Source: an uncultured Anaerolineaceae bacterium
GTDB lineage: Bacteria > Chloroflexota > Anaerolineae > Anaerolineales > Anaerolineaceae
Reading direction: 5' to 3'
DNA: 64,000 bases
NCBI GenBank assembly: GCA_927443345.1
Contig: CAKMKJ010000025.1
Location: 61,845-125,844, forward strand
Below, piece after piece: positions 1 to 11,489 of this stretch. The translations under genes were made by a program, and so were the position numbers. Under the pieces are notes generated by a model, which worked only from the letters and a program-made list of their open reading frames with translations, ran no database searches and was not told the DNA's origin. Numbering within the stretch: the first letter of the stretch is position 1; every line of letters starts with the position of its first letter.

Positions 1-878
1 GCAATGCCCTGACCGGCAATATCCGGAGCGGAGCCGTGGATCGGTTCGTAGAGACCTGCGCCTTCGTCGCCAAGTGATGCAGAAGGCAGCATGCCCATGG
101 AGCCAGCCAGTACGGAGGCTTCATCGGTGAGGATGTCGCCGAACATGTTCTCGGTGACCATCACATCCGTAGAAGCAGGCGAAGTGATCAGACGCATGGC
201 AGCAGTATCTACGAGCGTATGTTCCAGGGCAATACCTGGGAACTCCGCAGCTACTTCGATGGTGATCTTGCGCCATAAGCGTGAAGATTCCAATACGTTG
301 GCTTTATCCACAGAAGTAACTTTCTTGCGGCGTTTTTCGGCCAGTTTGAAGGCCATGCGTACCACGCGGCGAATCTCGTCGTCTGTATAAACAAGGGTAT
401 CCACAGCGCGTTCATGGCCATCGACGATTTCTCGTCCTTTAGGCTGACCAAAATACAAGCCGCCGGTCAGTTCGCGCACCACGATCATATCCACACCGAC
501 CAGTTTTTCCGGTTTTAGCGGTGAGGCTGCTACAAGAGCAGGATGCACTTTGACAGGGCGCAAATTGGCATAGACGCCAAGCCCTTTACGCAGCCCGAGC
601 AAGCCTTGTTCAGGGCGGACTTTTGAATCGGGGTTATCCCATTTGGGACCGCCGACTGCGCCTAACAGCACCGCATCAGACTTTTGGCAGGCCGCCAGAG
701 TTTCTTCTGTAAGGGCGGTGCCATATTGATCTATCGAACAGCCGCCAATCAGGTGTTCTTCAGTATGAAACACAACCCCTGAGCGGCGTGAGATTTCATC
801 CAGAACCCTGACAGCTTGCGCCACAACTTCAGGGCCGATGCCGTCACCGGGCAATAATGTGATCTTGAATTCTTTCAT
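1..878 (-). CDS. leuB: 3-isopropylmalate dehydrogenase, C-terminus truncated by window edge
   Basis: Open frame from ATG (revcomp 876-878) to window edge, not in ORF track because no stop is present; translation [29 protein letters not shown]...[12 protein letters not shown]...[10 protein letters not shown]...[29 protein letters not shown] is characteristic of LeuB. Confidence 0.95.
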   Translation of the reverse strand, partial: MKEFKITLLPGDGIGPEVVAQAVRVLDEISRRSGVVFHTEEHLIGGCSIDQYGTALTEETLAACQKSDAVLLGAVGGPKWDNPDSKVRPEQGLLGLRKGLGVYANLRPVKVHPALVAASPLKPEKLVGVDMIVVRELTGGLYFGQPKGREIVDGHERAVDTLVYTDDEIRRVVRMAFKLAEKRRKKVTSVDKANVLESSRLWRKITIEVAAEFPGIALEHTLVDTAAMRLITSPASTDVMVTENMFGDILTDEASVLAGSMGMLPSASLGDEGAGLYEPIHGSAPDIAGQGI

Positions 879-890
879 AATGTTCCTTGT

Positions 891-2465
891 CTATTTGCTT
901 TCTTCAATATTGCCGTTTGAGGTCATCAGGCCATATTCGAAGGAATCCGCAAGCGCCATCCAACTGGCTTCAATGATATTGGGGCTGGCGCCTACTGTGC
1001 TCCAGCGGTGGAAGCCGTTTTGGGTGTCAATCAAGACGCGGGTGATGGCTTCAGTGCCTAACGAACCGTCGAGAATTCGGACTTTGTAGTCCATCAAGTG
1101 AAATTCATTGATATAAGGATAAATACCAACCAGTGCCTTGCGCATGGCCATATCCAGTGCGTTGACAGGGCCGACACCCTCGCCTGCCGTGTGGTAGATT
1201 TCGTCACCCACTTTGATCTTGACAGTGGCTTCGGCAAAGGTTTTGCGTCCATGACGTCTTTCGACGTTGACGAAAAAGTCAACCAGTTCAAAAGGTGGTT
1301 TGTAATCAGGGCGTTGGCGTTTGAACAGCAGCATAGCCGAGGCTTCAGCAGCTTCAAATGAAAAGCCTTGAGATTCCAATTCCTTGATATTGTTGAGCGT
1401 GCTGGTGACATGCTCGTTGTTATCCACCTCGAGCCCGTATTCTTCCGCTTTGCTGAGGATGTTTGCCTTTCCTGACAGCTCAGAAACGACCACACTCATG
1501 TGGTTGCCCACTAGTTCGGGATCAATGTGCTGGTACGATTTGGCTGAACGTCGCATGGCAGAAACATGCACACCGCCCTTGTGAGCAAAAGCGGCCTGCC
1601 CAACATAAGCAAGATATTCATCCGGTGAAAGGTTGGCCATCTCCGCTACGAAATGAGAGAGGTCATAAAGTCCGGTCAGTTTGCCTTTTTCGAGGCATTG
1701 ATATCCCAGTTTTAACTCGAGGTTTGACATTACGGAACATAGATTTGCGTTACCACAGCGTTCTCCATACCCATTGATAGTGCCCTGAACATGGGTGCAG
1801 CCTTCTTGTACAGCTGCGAGGCTGTTGGCGACAGCACACTCGCTATCGTTGTGGGCATGAATTCCGAGAGGAATCTCGACTGCTTTACGGATGGTTTTGA
1901 CAATGGCACTTATTTCGTGAGGCAAAGTGCCGCCGTTGGTATCACACATGACGACCCGTTCTGCTCCGCCGCGGATGGCCGCATTGAGGGTTTCGAGGGC
2001 ATAAGCGGGATCATCTTTATAGCCGTCAAAGAAATGTTCGGCGTCGTAGATCACCCGTTTGCCTTTGGAGCGCAGGTATGCCACACTTTGTTCAATTATG
2101 CGCAGATTATCAGGCAGGGTGGTGCGCAGCACTTCGGTAACATGCAGCGTCCAGGTTTTGCCAAAGATGGTGCAGACTGGAGTGTTGGCATCTAACAGGG
2201 CTTTAATGTTGGCGTCATCTTCGGGTCCGCCATTTGCACGGCAGGTGGAACCAAAAGCTGCGATCAAGGCATGCTTCCAGGTCATTTCGGCGGCACGGCT
2301 GAAAAACTCAACATCCTTGGGGTTCGAACCGGGCCAACCGCCTTCAATGAAGGTCACGCCCAGATCATCCAAACGTTGTGCCACACGCAATTTATCGCTG
2401 CAAGAGAGTGATATATCCTTGCGCTGCGTACCGTCTCTCAAGGTGGTATCGTATATTTCTATCAT
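891..2465 (-). CDS. cimA: (R)-citramalate synthase
   Basis: 524 aa; MIEIYDTTLRDGTQRKDISLSCSDKLRVAQRLDDLGVTFIEGGWPGSNPKD, DRE-TIM family with CimA-type N-terminus; distinct from the leuA also in the operon. Confidence 0.9.
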   Translation of the reverse strand: MIEIYDTTLRDGTQRKDISLSCSDKLRVAQRLDDLGVTFIEGGWPGSNPKDVEFFSRAAEMTWKHALIAAFGSTCRANGGPEDDANIKALLDANTPVCTIFGKTWTLHVTEVLRTTLPDNLRIIEQSVAYLRSKGKRVIYDAEHFFDGYKDDPAYALETLNAAIRGGAERVVMCDTNGGTLPHEISAIVKTIRKAVEIPLGIHAHNDSECAVANSLAAVQEGCTHVQGTINGYGERCGNANLCSVMSNLELKLGYQCLEKGKLTGLYDLSHFVAEMANLSPDEYLAYVGQAAFAHKGGVHVSAMRRSAKSYQHIDPELVGNHMSVVVSELSGKANILSKAEEYGLEVDNNEHVTSTLNNIKELESQGFSFEAAEASAMLLFKRQRPDYKPPFELVDFFVNVERRHGRKTFAEATVKIKVGDEIYHTAGEGVGPVNALDMAMRKALVGIYPYINEFHLMDYKVRILDGSLGTEAITRVLIDTQNGFHRWSTVGASPNIIEASWMALADSFEYGLMTSNGNIEESK

Positions 2466-3064
2466 GTTGTCACCCCTTTATGGTGTGAAACTTCGTATTC
2501 CTTGACCTGGTCAGCAAATGAAATCAGGTATCCTAATTCGTCACTGCCTTGAACCAGGCAAGTCTTTGAAAAAGCATCAATTTCAAAATGGACGCTTTCG
2601 CCGTCAGGTGTATTGAGCGTTTGTGCTTCAAGATCAATGTTCCATTCAGAGCGCGGAACTTCATCCAGCAGGTCTTTAAGCCTCTGATGTGTGGCTGCAT
2701 CCACCTGAATGGGAAGTAAACCGTTTTTGAGTGAATTATTGCGAAAAATATCACCAAAAGATAAGGCCACTACAGCATTAAAACCAAAACCGGTTAAAGC
2801 CCAGGGGGCATGTTCGCGGGAGGATCCGCAGCCGAAGTTATTGCCTGTAAAAAGGATGTGCGCACCCTGCGCTGCAGATTGGTTAAGCAAAAACTCAGGC
2901 TTGGGCGAGCCATCCGCATTGTAACGCCAATCTGAAAACAGGTTGGCTGCCAGACCAGCTTTGTCGGTCACTTTAAGAAAGCGCGCGGGGATGATCTGAT
3001 CGGTATCAATGTCATCCATGGGAAGGGATATGGCACGGGAGGTAATTGTTTTTATGGGTTCCAT
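2462..3064 (-). CDS. leuD: 3-isopropylmalate dehydratase small subunit
   Basis: 200 aa; DDIDTDQIIPARFLK, NNFGCGSSREHAPWAL. Confidence 0.95.
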   Translation of the reverse strand: MEPIKTITSRAISLPMDDIDTDQIIPARFLKVTDKAGLAANLFSDWRYNADGSPKPEFLLNQSAAQGAHILFTGNNFGCGSSREHAPWALTGFGFNAVVALSFGDIFRNNSLKNGLLPIQVDAATHQRLKDLLDEVPRSEWNIDLEAQTLNTPDGESVHFEIDAFSKTCLVQGSDELGYLISFADQVKEYEVSHHKGVTT

Positions 3065-3076
3065 GATGATTCCCTT

Positions 3077-4510
3077 TCAGCTTTCTAACATCGTGCGAAC
3101 ATCGGTGACACAACCGGTAACGGCAGCAGCGGCGGCAGTCAATGGACTAGCCAACAAAGTACGTCCACCTTTGCCCTGACGGCCTTCGAAATTGCGGTTG
3201 CTGGTGCTGACCGCGTATTCACCGGGAGCGATCTGGTCGCCATTCATGGCAATGCACATACTACAGCCGGCTTCACGCCATTCGGCGCCAGCATTTTTGA
3301 AAATTATATCGAGACCTTCGGCTTCAGCCTGGCGTTTAACCTGCTGTGAGCCAGGTACGACCAAAGCACGTACACCGTCAGCAACTTTTCGTCCGCGCAT
3401 GATGCTGGCGGCTTCCTGTAAGTCAGAGAGGCGTCCGTTGGTGCAGCTTCCAATGAAAACCACGTTGATGGGATGTCCCAACAAGGAGCTGCCTGCATCC
3501 AAACCCATGTAAGCCAGGGATTTCTCGAGACCGGCTTTCTGGCTTTCATCAGTGAAGGCAGCCGCGGTGGGGATTTTGCCGCTCACGGGAATGCCCATGC
3601 CGGGATTGGTGCCGAAAGTAATCATCGGTTCCAAACTGGATGCATCCAGTGTAACGCTGTGATCATAAGCAGCGCCGTCATCAGTGGGAAGCGTCTTCCA
3701 GTAAGCGAGGGCTTTATCCCATTCAGCGCCTTTGGGGGCATATTCGCGGCCTTTGATATAGTCATAAGTCACTTCATCCGGCGCGATCATACCGGCGCGC
3801 GCACCTGCTTCGATGGACATGTTGCAAATGGTCATGCGCTCTTCCATGCTCAGTGCACGGATGGCAGAGCCACAATACTCGAGCACGTAACCGATTCCGC
3901 CGCTCACGCCAATTTTAGCGATCAGGGCGAGGATGATATCCTTGGCGGTTACCCCTTTTGCAAGTTTGCCTTCGATGCGCACTTCCATGGTTTTAGGTTG
4001 GTGCTGCAGCAGACATTGAGTGGCTAAAACGTGCTCCACTTCGCTGGTGCCTATACCGAAAGCCAGAGCGCCGAAAGCACCGTGGGTAGAGGTGTGACTG
4101 TCACCGCAGACGATGGTCATGCCCGGTTGGGTTAAACCCATTTCAGGGGCAATGACATGCACGATGCCGTTGTTTGTGCTGGAGGGGCCATAGGCACGGA
4201 TACCGAAAGTTTTGGCATTTTCTTCGAGCTGTGCGATTTGTTTGCGGCACAATTCGTCCGCCCATGCAAGACGCCCTTCCACGGTGCCGTCTTTGGAGGG
4301 CAGGGTGGGTACGCCGTGGTCTACAGTAGCTATGGTGCGGTCTGGCCTGCGGACGACCAATCCACGTGCACGAAGGCTGGTGAAAGCCTGGGGAGAAGTC
4401 ACTTCATGAACCAGGTGCAGGTCAATAAACAAGATACCTGGCGCGTCGGGCTGTTGAGTGACTAAATGTTCGTTCCAGACTTTCTGAAACAGGGTTAATG
4501 GGCTTCCCAT
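3077..4510 (-). CDS. leuC: 3-isopropylmalate dehydratase large subunit
   Basis: 477 aa; [44 protein letters not shown], aconitase family. Confidence 0.95.
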   Translation of the reverse strand: MGSPLTLFQKVWNEHLVTQQPDAPGILFIDLHLVHEVTSPQAFTSLRARGLVVRRPDRTIATVDHGVPTLPSKDGTVEGRLAWADELCRKQIAQLEENAKTFGIRAYGPSSTNNGIVHVIAPEMGLTQPGMTIVCGDSHTSTHGAFGALAFGIGTSEVEHVLATQCLLQHQPKTMEVRIEGKLAKGVTAKDIILALIAKIGVSGGIGYVLEYCGSAIRALSMEERMTICNMSIEAGARAGMIAPDEVTYDYIKGREYAPKGAEWDKALAYWKTLPTDDGAAYDHSVTLDASSLEPMITFGTNPGMGIPVSGKIPTAAAFTDESQKAGLEKSLAYMGLDAGSSLLGHPINVVFIGSCTNGRLSDLQEAASIMRGRKVADGVRALVVPGSQQVKRQAEAEGLDIIFKNAGAEWREAGCSMCIAMNGDQIAPGEYAVSTSNRNFEGRQGKGGRTLLASPLTAAAAAVTGCVTDVRTMLES

Positions 4511-4683
4511 TTTTCACTTCCGGTTTCTTCAGTGAGGTTAGAGGTGCTGCTGAGGTCTGAACCGGCTTCTTCGGAAGTGAACATGTTAGACATATCCCAG
4601 GCTTCGGGAATTGTACGCGGTTGGGGAAAGGTTTCCATGGGTTTCTCGGTCTGAGGGATTTGTGAATACTGTGCAGGTTTCAT
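4495..4683 (-). CDS. small uncharacterised protein (62 aa) between leuA and leuC
   Basis: Same strand as operon; GGAG Shine-Dalgarno 7 nt upstream of ATG; its stop overlaps the leuC start by 16 nt. Confidence 0.5.
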   Translation of the reverse strand: MKPAQYSQIPQTEKPMETFPQPRTIPEAWDMSNMFTSEEAGSDLSSTSNLTEETGSEKWEAH

Positions 4684-4707
4684 AATATATCTCCATACTT
4701 CAAAAAA

Positions 4708-6330
4708 TTATCGGATGGTCTGGAAGGCAGATGTTTCCACTGCACCGTATTGACCACTGGCAACTAACATTTTATTTAATGCGGATAGATACGCTTTTGC
4801 GCTGGCGACAACGATGTCTGTATCCGCTCCGTAACCGCCAAAGGTTCGCGGCTGGCCGGTTTCGTTTTGTGCATCATGCACGACGGGTAAATCGCAGCTT
4901 TCGATGCGCACGGTGACTTCACCGAGTGCGTCAATACCTTCCGTGATGGCGTGTATAACGAACTCCACCAGCGTGCTGCTGGTGTGGACAATGGCGTCAA
5001 TGGCTTTGAAAGCCGCATCCACAGGACCGGTGCCGATGGAGGCATGCACCTGAGTTTGTCCGTCAGGTCCAACCAGGCGTACGGTGGCAGTGGGCAGCCC
5101 CATGGTGCCGCAAGAGACCATTAGTCCATCCAGACCGAAGATGACCTTATGCTGATAACTCTCGTCAGAGACAAGCGCTTCAATATCTGCATCAGTAATG
5201 GTTTTCTTTTTATCGGCCAGGGTCTTGAAGCGGTCAAAGACTTTATTGAGTGCTGCTTCGTCCAGAGAATAGCCAAGGGTAGCCAATCGTTCTTTGAGAG
5301 CATGGCGGCCGGAGTGTTTGCCCAGCACAAGCCGGGTTTGCAGCACACCGACGGTTTCGGGCAGCATGATTTCGTAGGTCAGGTGGTTTTTAAGCATGCC
5401 ATCCTGATGAATGCCGGCTTCGTGAGCAAATGCATTGGCGCCAACGATGGCCTTGTTAGGCTGCACCGACATGCCGGTGTAATTGCTGACCAGTTTGCTG
5501 GCTCGTGCCAATTGAGTGGTGTCGATGTTTGTATCCAGCCCCAAGATTTGGTGGCGGGTGTGCAGGGTCATGACCACTTCTTCAAGGGCAGTATTGCCGG
5601 CACGTTCGCCGATGCCGTTTATGGTCACTTCTGCCTGCCGTGCACCGTTGCGTATGCCAGCCAGAGTGTTGGCGGTAGCCAAACCTAAATCGTTATGGCA
5701 ATGGACGGAGATGACGCAATTCTCGATGCCAGGCGTATTCTTTTTAATGCCGGCAATCAGAGTTCCAAATTCGTCAGGCATGGTGTAACCGACTGTATCG
5801 GGGATGTTAAGTGTGGTGGCGCCAGCCTTGATGGCAATCTCAAGCACGCGATAGAGGAATTCCGGATCGCTGCGGCCAGCGTCTTCAGGGCTGAATTCGA
5901 TATCGTCGCACAGGCTGTGTGCGTAAGTCACCATTTCGGCGACTTTTGCTTCAACCTGGGAACGTTCCATCTTCAGTTTATATTTCATGTGAATATCTGA
6001 AGTGGCAATAAAGGTGTGGATGCGAGGGTGGGCGGCTTCACGCACCGCCTCCCAACATTTGTCGATGTCGTTTTGGGTGGTGCGAGCCAGCCCGCAAATG
6101 ACAGGAACCTTTGTGACATCGCCTGAAGGTCTTCCGACCTCCAGTGCGATGCGTTTAACAGCTTCCAGATCATCCGGCGAGGCAGCAGGAAAACCCGCCT
6201 CAATGACATCCACGCCCATGCGAGCCAGTGTACGCGCGACTTCCAACTTTTCAGAGGCCGTCATCGTGGCACCGGGAGATTGTTCTCCGTCTCGCAAAGT
6301 GGTGTCAAAAATCTTTACCAGATTATTCAT
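4708..6330 (-). CDS. leuA: 2-isopropylmalate synthase
   Basis: [57 protein letters not shown] track start (6402) reads into ilvC, the likely start is the ATG at 6330 giving an 8-nt overlap with the ilvC stop. Confidence 0.93.
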   Translation of the reverse strand: MNNLVKIFDTTLRDGEQSPGATMTASEKLEVARTLARMGVDVIEAGFPAASPDDLEAVKRIALEVGRPSGDVTKVPVICGLARTTQNDIDKCWEAVREAAHPRIHTFIATSDIHMKYKLKMERSQVEAKVAEMVTYAHSLCDDIEFSPEDAGRSDPEFLYRVLEIAIKAGATTLNIPDTVGYTMPDEFGTLIAGIKKNTPGIENCVISVHCHNDLGLATANTLAGIRNGARQAEVTINGIGERAGNTALEEVVMTLHTRHQILGLDTNIDTTQLARASKLVSNYTGMSVQPNKAIVGANAFAHEAGIHQDGMLKNHLTYEIMLPETVGVLQTRLVLGKHSGRHALKERLATLGYSLDEAALNKVFDRFKTLADKKKTITDADIEALVSDESYQHKVIFGLDGLMVSCGTMGLPTATVRLVGPDGQTQVHASIGTGPVDAAFKAIDAIVHTSSTLVEFVIHAITEGIDALGEVTVRIESCDLPVVHDAQNETGQPRTFGGYGADTDIVVASAKAYLSALNKMLVASGQYGAVETSAFQTIR

Positions 6331-7387
6331 GTTTGACCTTACCCCAGTTTTCGGGGCGCAACGAGCGAACGGTTGCGCCAGTTTGCCACATTTCTGAATC
6401 ATGAATCTCTTTTAGTTCTGCAGATAATTTAACCTGGTAGTCAGGTTTACTATTAGCTTCAATGGTGATGCGGGTTTCTTCACCGGTTTTGACGCTGTTA
6501 TACAGTTTTTCGAAGACTGGCAAGGTGGCTTTTTTGAACTCAGGACGCCAATCTAAAGCGCCGCGTTGGGCAGTAGTCGAGCAGTTGGCGTACATCCAAT
6601 CCATACCGTTTTCGGCTACCAGACGAATGAGACTTTGGGTGAGTTCTTCGACGGTCTCGTTGAAGGCTTCACTGGGTGAATGTCCGTATTTGCGCAGAGT
6701 GTCGTACTGGGCTTCCATTACGCCCGCAAGTGCGCCCATCAAGACTCCGCGTTCACCAGTCAAATCACTGTAAACTTCTTGTTCAAAAGTGGTTGGGAAT
6801 AAGTAACCGGAACCTACTGCAATGCCGACAGCCATTGTACGTTCCATGGCACGACCGGTGAAATCTTGAAATACAGCCATGCTGCTGTTGATGCCTGAGC
6901 CATCCAGGAAGTTGCGGCGGACACTGGTGCCAGATCCCTTGGGGGCAACCAGGATGACATCCACGTTTTCGGGAGCGATTACACCGGTTTGATCAGCATA
7001 AACGATACTGAAACCGTGTGAGAAATAGATGGCATCACCTTCATTGATGAAGGGTTTGACGATTGGCCAGATCATTTTCTGGGCAGCATCCGAGACCAAA
7101 AATTGGATGATGGTACCGCGTTTCGTAGCTTCTTCGAGTGAAAAGAGGGTTTTTCCGGGAACCCAACCATCTTTGATTGCTTTATCCCATTCGGGCAGGT
7201 TTTCTTTTTGTCCAATGATGACGTTGATACCGTTGTCGCGCATATTGAGTGACTGGGCTGGGCCTTGTACGCCATAACCTAAAACAGCCACGACTTCATT
7301 TTTCAAGACTTCTTGCGCACGTGAAAGGGGGAACTCTTCACGGGTAACCACATCTTCAATAACACCACCAAAATTGATTTTTGCCAT
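6323..7387 (-). CDS. ilvC: ketol-acid reductoisomerase
   Basis: 354 aa; [28 protein letters not shown]...[13 protein letters not shown]...[22 protein letters not shown]. Confidence 0.93.
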   Translation of the reverse strand: MAKINFGGVIEDVVTREEFPLSRAQEVLKNEVVAVLGYGVQGPAQSLNMRDNGINVIIGQKENLPEWDKAIKDGWVPGKTLFSLEEATKRGTIIQFLVSDAAQKMIWPIVKPFINEGDAIYFSHGFSIVYADQTGVIAPENVDVILVAPKGSGTSVRRNFLDGSGINSSMAVFQDFTGRAMERTMAVGIAVGSGYLFPTTFEQEVYSDLTGERGVLMGALAGVMEAQYDTLRKYGHSPSEAFNETVEELTQSLIRLVAENGMDWMYANCSTTAQRGALDWRPEFKKATLPVFEKLYNSVKTGEETRITIEANSKPDYQVKLSAELKEIHDSEMWQTGATVRSLRPENWGKVKHE

Positions 7388-7425
7388 TTTTATTTCTCCT
7401 TGTTTATGTAATGTAGGATAATTTC

Positions 7426-7968
7426 TTAAGCCATCTTGAATTCGATGGGAAGTTCATAATTTTGACTCTCACCCATATTATTTATCAGGGTCGAGGTGCC
7501 GCGTTCCATGGCGATAATGCCGGTACGCACCATTTCGATGATGCCATATGGGCGAAGCACATCCACAAAACCGTCAATTTTTTCTTCATCACCGGTGATT
7601 TCAATAATCAACGAATTGTTGGTCACATCCACCACACGGGCACGGAAGACTTCAGCCAATTGCATGATGGCAGCGCGGTTTTCAGGTGTGGCCGTGATTT
7701 TGACCATAGCCAGATCACGGTTAACATGAGGCTGATAGGTGAGGTCTTCGACCTGTAAAACGTTGATCAGTTTGTACATATAAGGCATGATACGTACGAC
7801 GTCTGTTTTGTCGCTATCCACCACAATTGTGATGCGTGAAATGCCTTCCTGGTGGGTACGCCCGACTGTCAGGGATTCAATGTTGAAAGTTCGACGTCTG
7901 AAAACAGAGACCACTCTGTTCAGAACACCCGTTTTATCTTCTACTAAAGCTACAAATGTATGTCGCAT
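7426..7968 (-). CDS. ilvN: acetolactate synthase small (regulatory) subunit
   Basis: 180 aa ACT-domain protein; MRHTFVALVEDKTGVLNRVVSVFRRRTFNIESLTVGRT. Confidence 0.93.
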   Translation of the reverse strand: MRHTFVALVEDKTGVLNRVVSVFRRRTFNIESLTVGRTHQEGISRITIVVDSDKTDVVRIMPYMYKLINVLQVEDLTYQPHVNRDLAMVKITATPENRAAIMQLAEVFRARVVDVTNNSLIIEITGDEEKIDGFVDVLRPYGIIEMVRTGIIAMERGTSTLINNMGESQNYELPIEFKMA

Positions 7969-7999
7969 GATTCCTCCAAATCTTGATAATCAATAAAAA

Positions 8000-9706
8000 T
8001 TAGGATTCCTGAATCACGGACTCAGGCAATGGGCGTCGAATCATGGCATCAATGGCTGCGCCAGTGGGTACCATGGGGTAAACACTATCTTCTTTTTCAA
8101 CCTTGAAATCAATCAGAACTGTTCCAGGGTTCTTACGAGCGGCTTCAATGGCATCAATCACCTGGTCGCGGCTGTCGACATGCAAGCCAGTCAAATCATG
8201 AGCATCGGCGATCTTGACGAAATCGGGGCCTTTCATAGGGGTGGCGGAATAACGTTTGTCATAGAAGAACTCTTGCCACTGCCGCACCATGCCAAGGTAG
8301 CCATTATTCAAAATAGCGATGTTTACTTTGATGCCTTCTTGAGCAATGGTGGAGAGTTCAGCCTGTGTCATTTGGATACCGCCGTCGCCAGCGATGACCC
8401 AAACTTCCTTGTCGGGCATGGCAAATTTAGCACCAATGCCGCCAGGCAGCCCAAAACCCATGGTGCCCAAGCCACCTGAGGTGATGGAGGTGTTGGGTTG
8501 ATCATGGCGATAGTATTGAGCGGTCCACATTTGATTTTGACCAACATCAGAGACGATGATGGCTTCACCCTTGGTGACCTGCCACAAGGCGTTAATAACA
8601 TGTGCGGCGTATAAATGCCCATTATCGGGTAAATTCTTGATATCTCTGACGGCGCTATGGCCCTTCATCGTGTTGATTTCCTCCAACCATTCAGTGTGAT
8701 CAACGGTCTTGATGGAGGGCAATAATTTTTGCAGGGTTTCTTTCAAATCGCCGACCAGTGCGATATCGACCTGAACGTTTTTGTTGATTTCAGAGGGATC
8801 AATCTCAATATGAATCTTCTTTGCTTTTGGAGCATAGTGACTGATCTTGCCAGTTACTCGGTCGTCAAAGCGCATGCCAAAAGCCAATAATAGATCCGCT
8901 TCTTGAATGGCTTTGTTGACCCAGGCTTCACCGTGCATTCCCATCATGCCTAAAGAGAGTGAGTGAGAGCCGGGGAAGGCGCCTAAACCTAATAACGTAT
9001 CGGCAACAGGGGTTTGGGTGCGTTCAGCAAATTCCAATACTTCTTCCATAGCGCCGCTAATGAGAATGCCATGACCGGCCAGGATCAGCGGTTTTTTGGC
9101 ATTGTGAATCATCTCGACCGCACGTTCGAATTCCGTGTTGGCAGGGCGGAAATCTGGTCGATAACCCGGCAGATGTGCTGGTTTATCGTCATATTCCCAA
9201 TCAATGGTGGCTTGTTGGGCATCTTTGGTGATGTCAATCAAGACTGGACCAGGTCTGCCCGATTTTGCCAGGAAGAATGCTTCACGGATAGTAGGGGCGA
9301 TGTCTTTGGCATCAGTGATCAGGTAATTGTGCTTGGTGATGGGGAGGGTGATGCCGGTGACATCCGTCTCTTGAAAAGCATCGTATCCGATCAAAGGGCT
9401 GGATACTTGACCGGTGATGAAGACCACAGGGGAAGAATCCATCAAAGCGGTGGCGATGCCTGTGATCAGGTTGGTTGCGCCTGGGCCGGATGTAGCCAAA
9501 GCAACGCCAACACGGCCAGATGCCCGTGCGTATCCATCAGCCATATGCGAAGCGCCCTGTTCATGGCGCACGAGGACATGATGAATCTTGCTGGTAACCA
9601 GCGCATCATAGATGGGCAGCGTTGCCCCACCGGGATATCCAAAGATTACATCAACACCTTCACGTTCCAAACATTCCCAAAAAATTTGTGCACCTGTCTT
9701 GTTCAT
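8000..9706 (-). CDS. ilvB: acetolactate synthase large subunit
   Basis: 568 aa ThDP enzyme; GAQIFWECLEREGVDVIFGYPGGATLPIYDAL...GDGGIQMTQAELSTIAQEGIKVNIAILNNGYLGMVRQWQ. Confidence 0.95.
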   Translation of the reverse strand: MNKTGAQIFWECLEREGVDVIFGYPGGATLPIYDALVTSKIHHVLVRHEQGASHMADGYARASGRVGVALATSGPGATNLITGIATALMDSSPVVFITGQVSSPLIGYDAFQETDVTGITLPITKHNYLITDAKDIAPTIREAFFLAKSGRPGPVLIDITKDAQQATIDWEYDDKPAHLPGYRPDFRPANTEFERAVEMIHNAKKPLILAGHGILISGAMEEVLEFAERTQTPVADTLLGLGAFPGSHSLSLGMMGMHGEAWVNKAIQEADLLLAFGMRFDDRVTGKISHYAPKAKKIHIEIDPSEINKNVQVDIALVGDLKETLQKLLPSIKTVDHTEWLEEINTMKGHSAVRDIKNLPDNGHLYAAHVINALWQVTKGEAIIVSDVGQNQMWTAQYYRHDQPNTSITSGGLGTMGFGLPGGIGAKFAMPDKEVWVIAGDGGIQMTQAELSTIAQEGIKVNIAILNNGYLGMVRQWQEFFYDKRYSATPMKGPDFVKIADAHDLTGLHVDSRDQVIDAIEAARKNPGTVLIDFKVEKEDSVYPMVPTGAAIDAMIRRPLPESVIQES

Positions 9707-9736
9707 CGTTCCTCCAAATAATTCCTAATAAATGGC

Positions 9737-11404
9737 TTAATAGCGCAGCACTGCACCAGTATCAGCGCTGGTGACCATGCTCGAATAACGTCTTAACCAG
9801 CGACTTTGAATTGTGGTTTCAAATTCAGGCAGCGCTGCCAGACGGGTTTTTATAGTGGCTTCATCAAGTTTGACATTCAGTGTTCTGGCTTCGATATCCA
9901 GTTCGACAATATCACCAGCCTGTATTGCAGCAATGGGACCGCGAGCCGCAGCTTCAGGAGAAACATGACCGATGCATGCGCCGCGGGTGCCGCCAGAGAA
10001 GCGGCCATCGGTGATCAGGGCAACTTTGTCACCCAGCCCCATGCCCATCAGGGCGCTGGTGGGAGAGAGCATTTCTTGCATGCCGGGTCCGCCTTTAGGG
10101 CCTTCATAGCGGATGACGACTACTTCACCGGCCTTAACTTCACCTGCCATGATGCCGGCGAGGGCAGAATCTTGCGAGTCAAAGATACGGGCAGGACCAC
10201 TGAATTTCTTCATGTTCTCGCTCACGCCACCGGTTTTGACCACTGATCCATTAGGGGCCAGGTTGCCGAATAAAACAGCCAAACCACCGCGAGCGGAGTA
10301 AGCCTGGTCAAAGGGGTGGATAACTTCGGGATCGAGTATTTTTGCATTGGCAAAGCTCTTGCCGAAGGATTCACCGGTTACAGTGATGCGGTCGGTGTGC
10401 AGACAGTTGGCGTTGTTATGTAATTCAGCCAGGATGGCAGGGATACCGCCCGCGCGGTGAACGTCTTCCATGTGCCATTTGCCGGCTGGGCTGACTTTGC
10501 ACAAGTATGGGATGCGATCAGCGACTTGACTGATGCGTTCTAGCGAATAATCCACACCACCTTCGTTGGCAATGGCCAGTGCATGCAAAACAGTGTTTGA
10601 AGATCCGCCCATGGCCATATCCAGGGCAAAAGCATCATCGAAAGCTTCAGCGGTGACGATCTGGCGGGGGGTAATGTTCTTTTCAACCAGGTCCAGAATT
10701 AATGTTGCAGCTTTTTGTGCCAATGCGTTGCGTTCGGGGGTAAGGGCTAGCGCCGAACCATTGTAAGGCAGGGCTAAACCCAGAGCTTCCATCAGACAGT
10801 TCATGCTGTTTGCAGTGAACATACCTGAACACGATCCACATGCAGGACAGGCGAGGTCTTCAAGCATCTTCAATCGCTTCAAATCGATTTTGCCGGATTG
10901 GTAAGCACCAACCCCTTCGAAGACTGAAATCAGATCCACGGCTTCTCCATCTGGTGTGCGGCCTGCAGGCATGGGGCCTCCCGAAACAAAAATTGCGGGG
11001 ATGTTGACGCGCATCGCAGCCATTAACATCCCCGGAACAATTTTGTCACAGTTTGGAATGCACACCATGCCGTCGAACTGGTGCGCTTCGATCATGGTTT
11101 CAACACAATCGGCGATCAGTTCACGAGAGGGCAGTGAATATTTCATGCCCTGGTGACCCATGGCAATGCCGTCATCCACGGCGATGGTGTTGAATTCAAA
11201 AGGTACACCTCCAGCAGCGCGGACAGCATCTTTGACAATTTTGCCAAAAGCCTGCAAATGAACATGTCCGGGGACAACATCCACATAGGAATTAACGATG
11301 GCTATGAAAGGTTTGTGCATATCTGCGTCGGTAACACCGGTGGCTTTAAGCAAAGCTCGGTGGGGAGAACGTTCGAATCCTAGTTTGATCTTGTCTGAGC
11401 GCAC
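9737..11404 (-). CDS. ilvD: dihydroxy-acid dehydratase
   Basis: [75 protein letters not shown] start at 11404 preceded by GGAGG; the longer ORF-track start (11476) would translate through the intrinsic terminator. Confidence 0.93.
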   Translation of the reverse strand: MRSDKIKLGFERSPHRALLKATGVTDADMHKPFIAIVNSYVDVVPGHVHLQAFGKIVKDAVRAAGGVPFEFNTIAVDDGIAMGHQGMKYSLPSRELIADCVETMIEAHQFDGMVCIPNCDKIVPGMLMAAMRVNIPAIFVSGGPMPAGRTPDGEAVDLISVFEGVGAYQSGKIDLKRLKMLEDLACPACGSCSGMFTANSMNCLMEALGLALPYNGSALALTPERNALAQKAATLILDLVEKNITPRQIVTAEAFDDAFALDMAMGGSSNTVLHALAIANEGGVDYSLERISQVADRIPYLCKVSPAGKWHMEDVHRAGGIPAILAELHNNANCLHTDRITVTGESFGKSFANAKILDPEVIHPFDQAYSARGGLAVLFGNLAPNGSVVKTGGVSENMKKFSGPARIFDSQDSALAGIMAGEVKAGEVVVIRYEGPKGGPGMQEMLSPTSALMGMGLGDKVALITDGRFSGGTRGACIGHVSPEAAARGPIAAIQAGDIVELDIEARTLNVKLDEATIKTRLAALPEFETTIQSRWLRRYSSMVTSADTGAVLRY

Positions 11405-11430
11405 GATGGAGCCTCCGTATTTTGAAAAGA

Positions 11431-11466
11431 ATAAAAAAAAACCACCCGATTCGATTGGGTGGTTTT
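11431..11466 (-). terminator. intrinsic terminator (attenuator) in the ilvD leader
   Basis: Minus strand AAAACCACCC-AATCGAATC-GGGTGGTTTT followed by an uninterrupted T tract, then ATTC; lies between leader peptide and ilvD start. Confidence 0.85.
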
Positions 11467-11489
11467 GGTTTTTCATGCTGCTTGGTGTT

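Noticed and set aside
91-390. 99-aa plus-strand ORF and the 66-aa minus ORF at 251-451
   Set aside because: Both are out-of-frame shadows of leuB, whose real minus frame is open from 878 to the window edge
1094-1495. Large set of ORFs overlapping recognised genes on the other strand or in other frames (e.g. 1094-1495, 3473-4027, 5149-5688, 9014-9721, 40282-40842, 50055-50666)
   Set aside because: Each is fully inside a clearly identified gene and lacks recognisable protein motifs or an RBS; typical high-coding-density shadows
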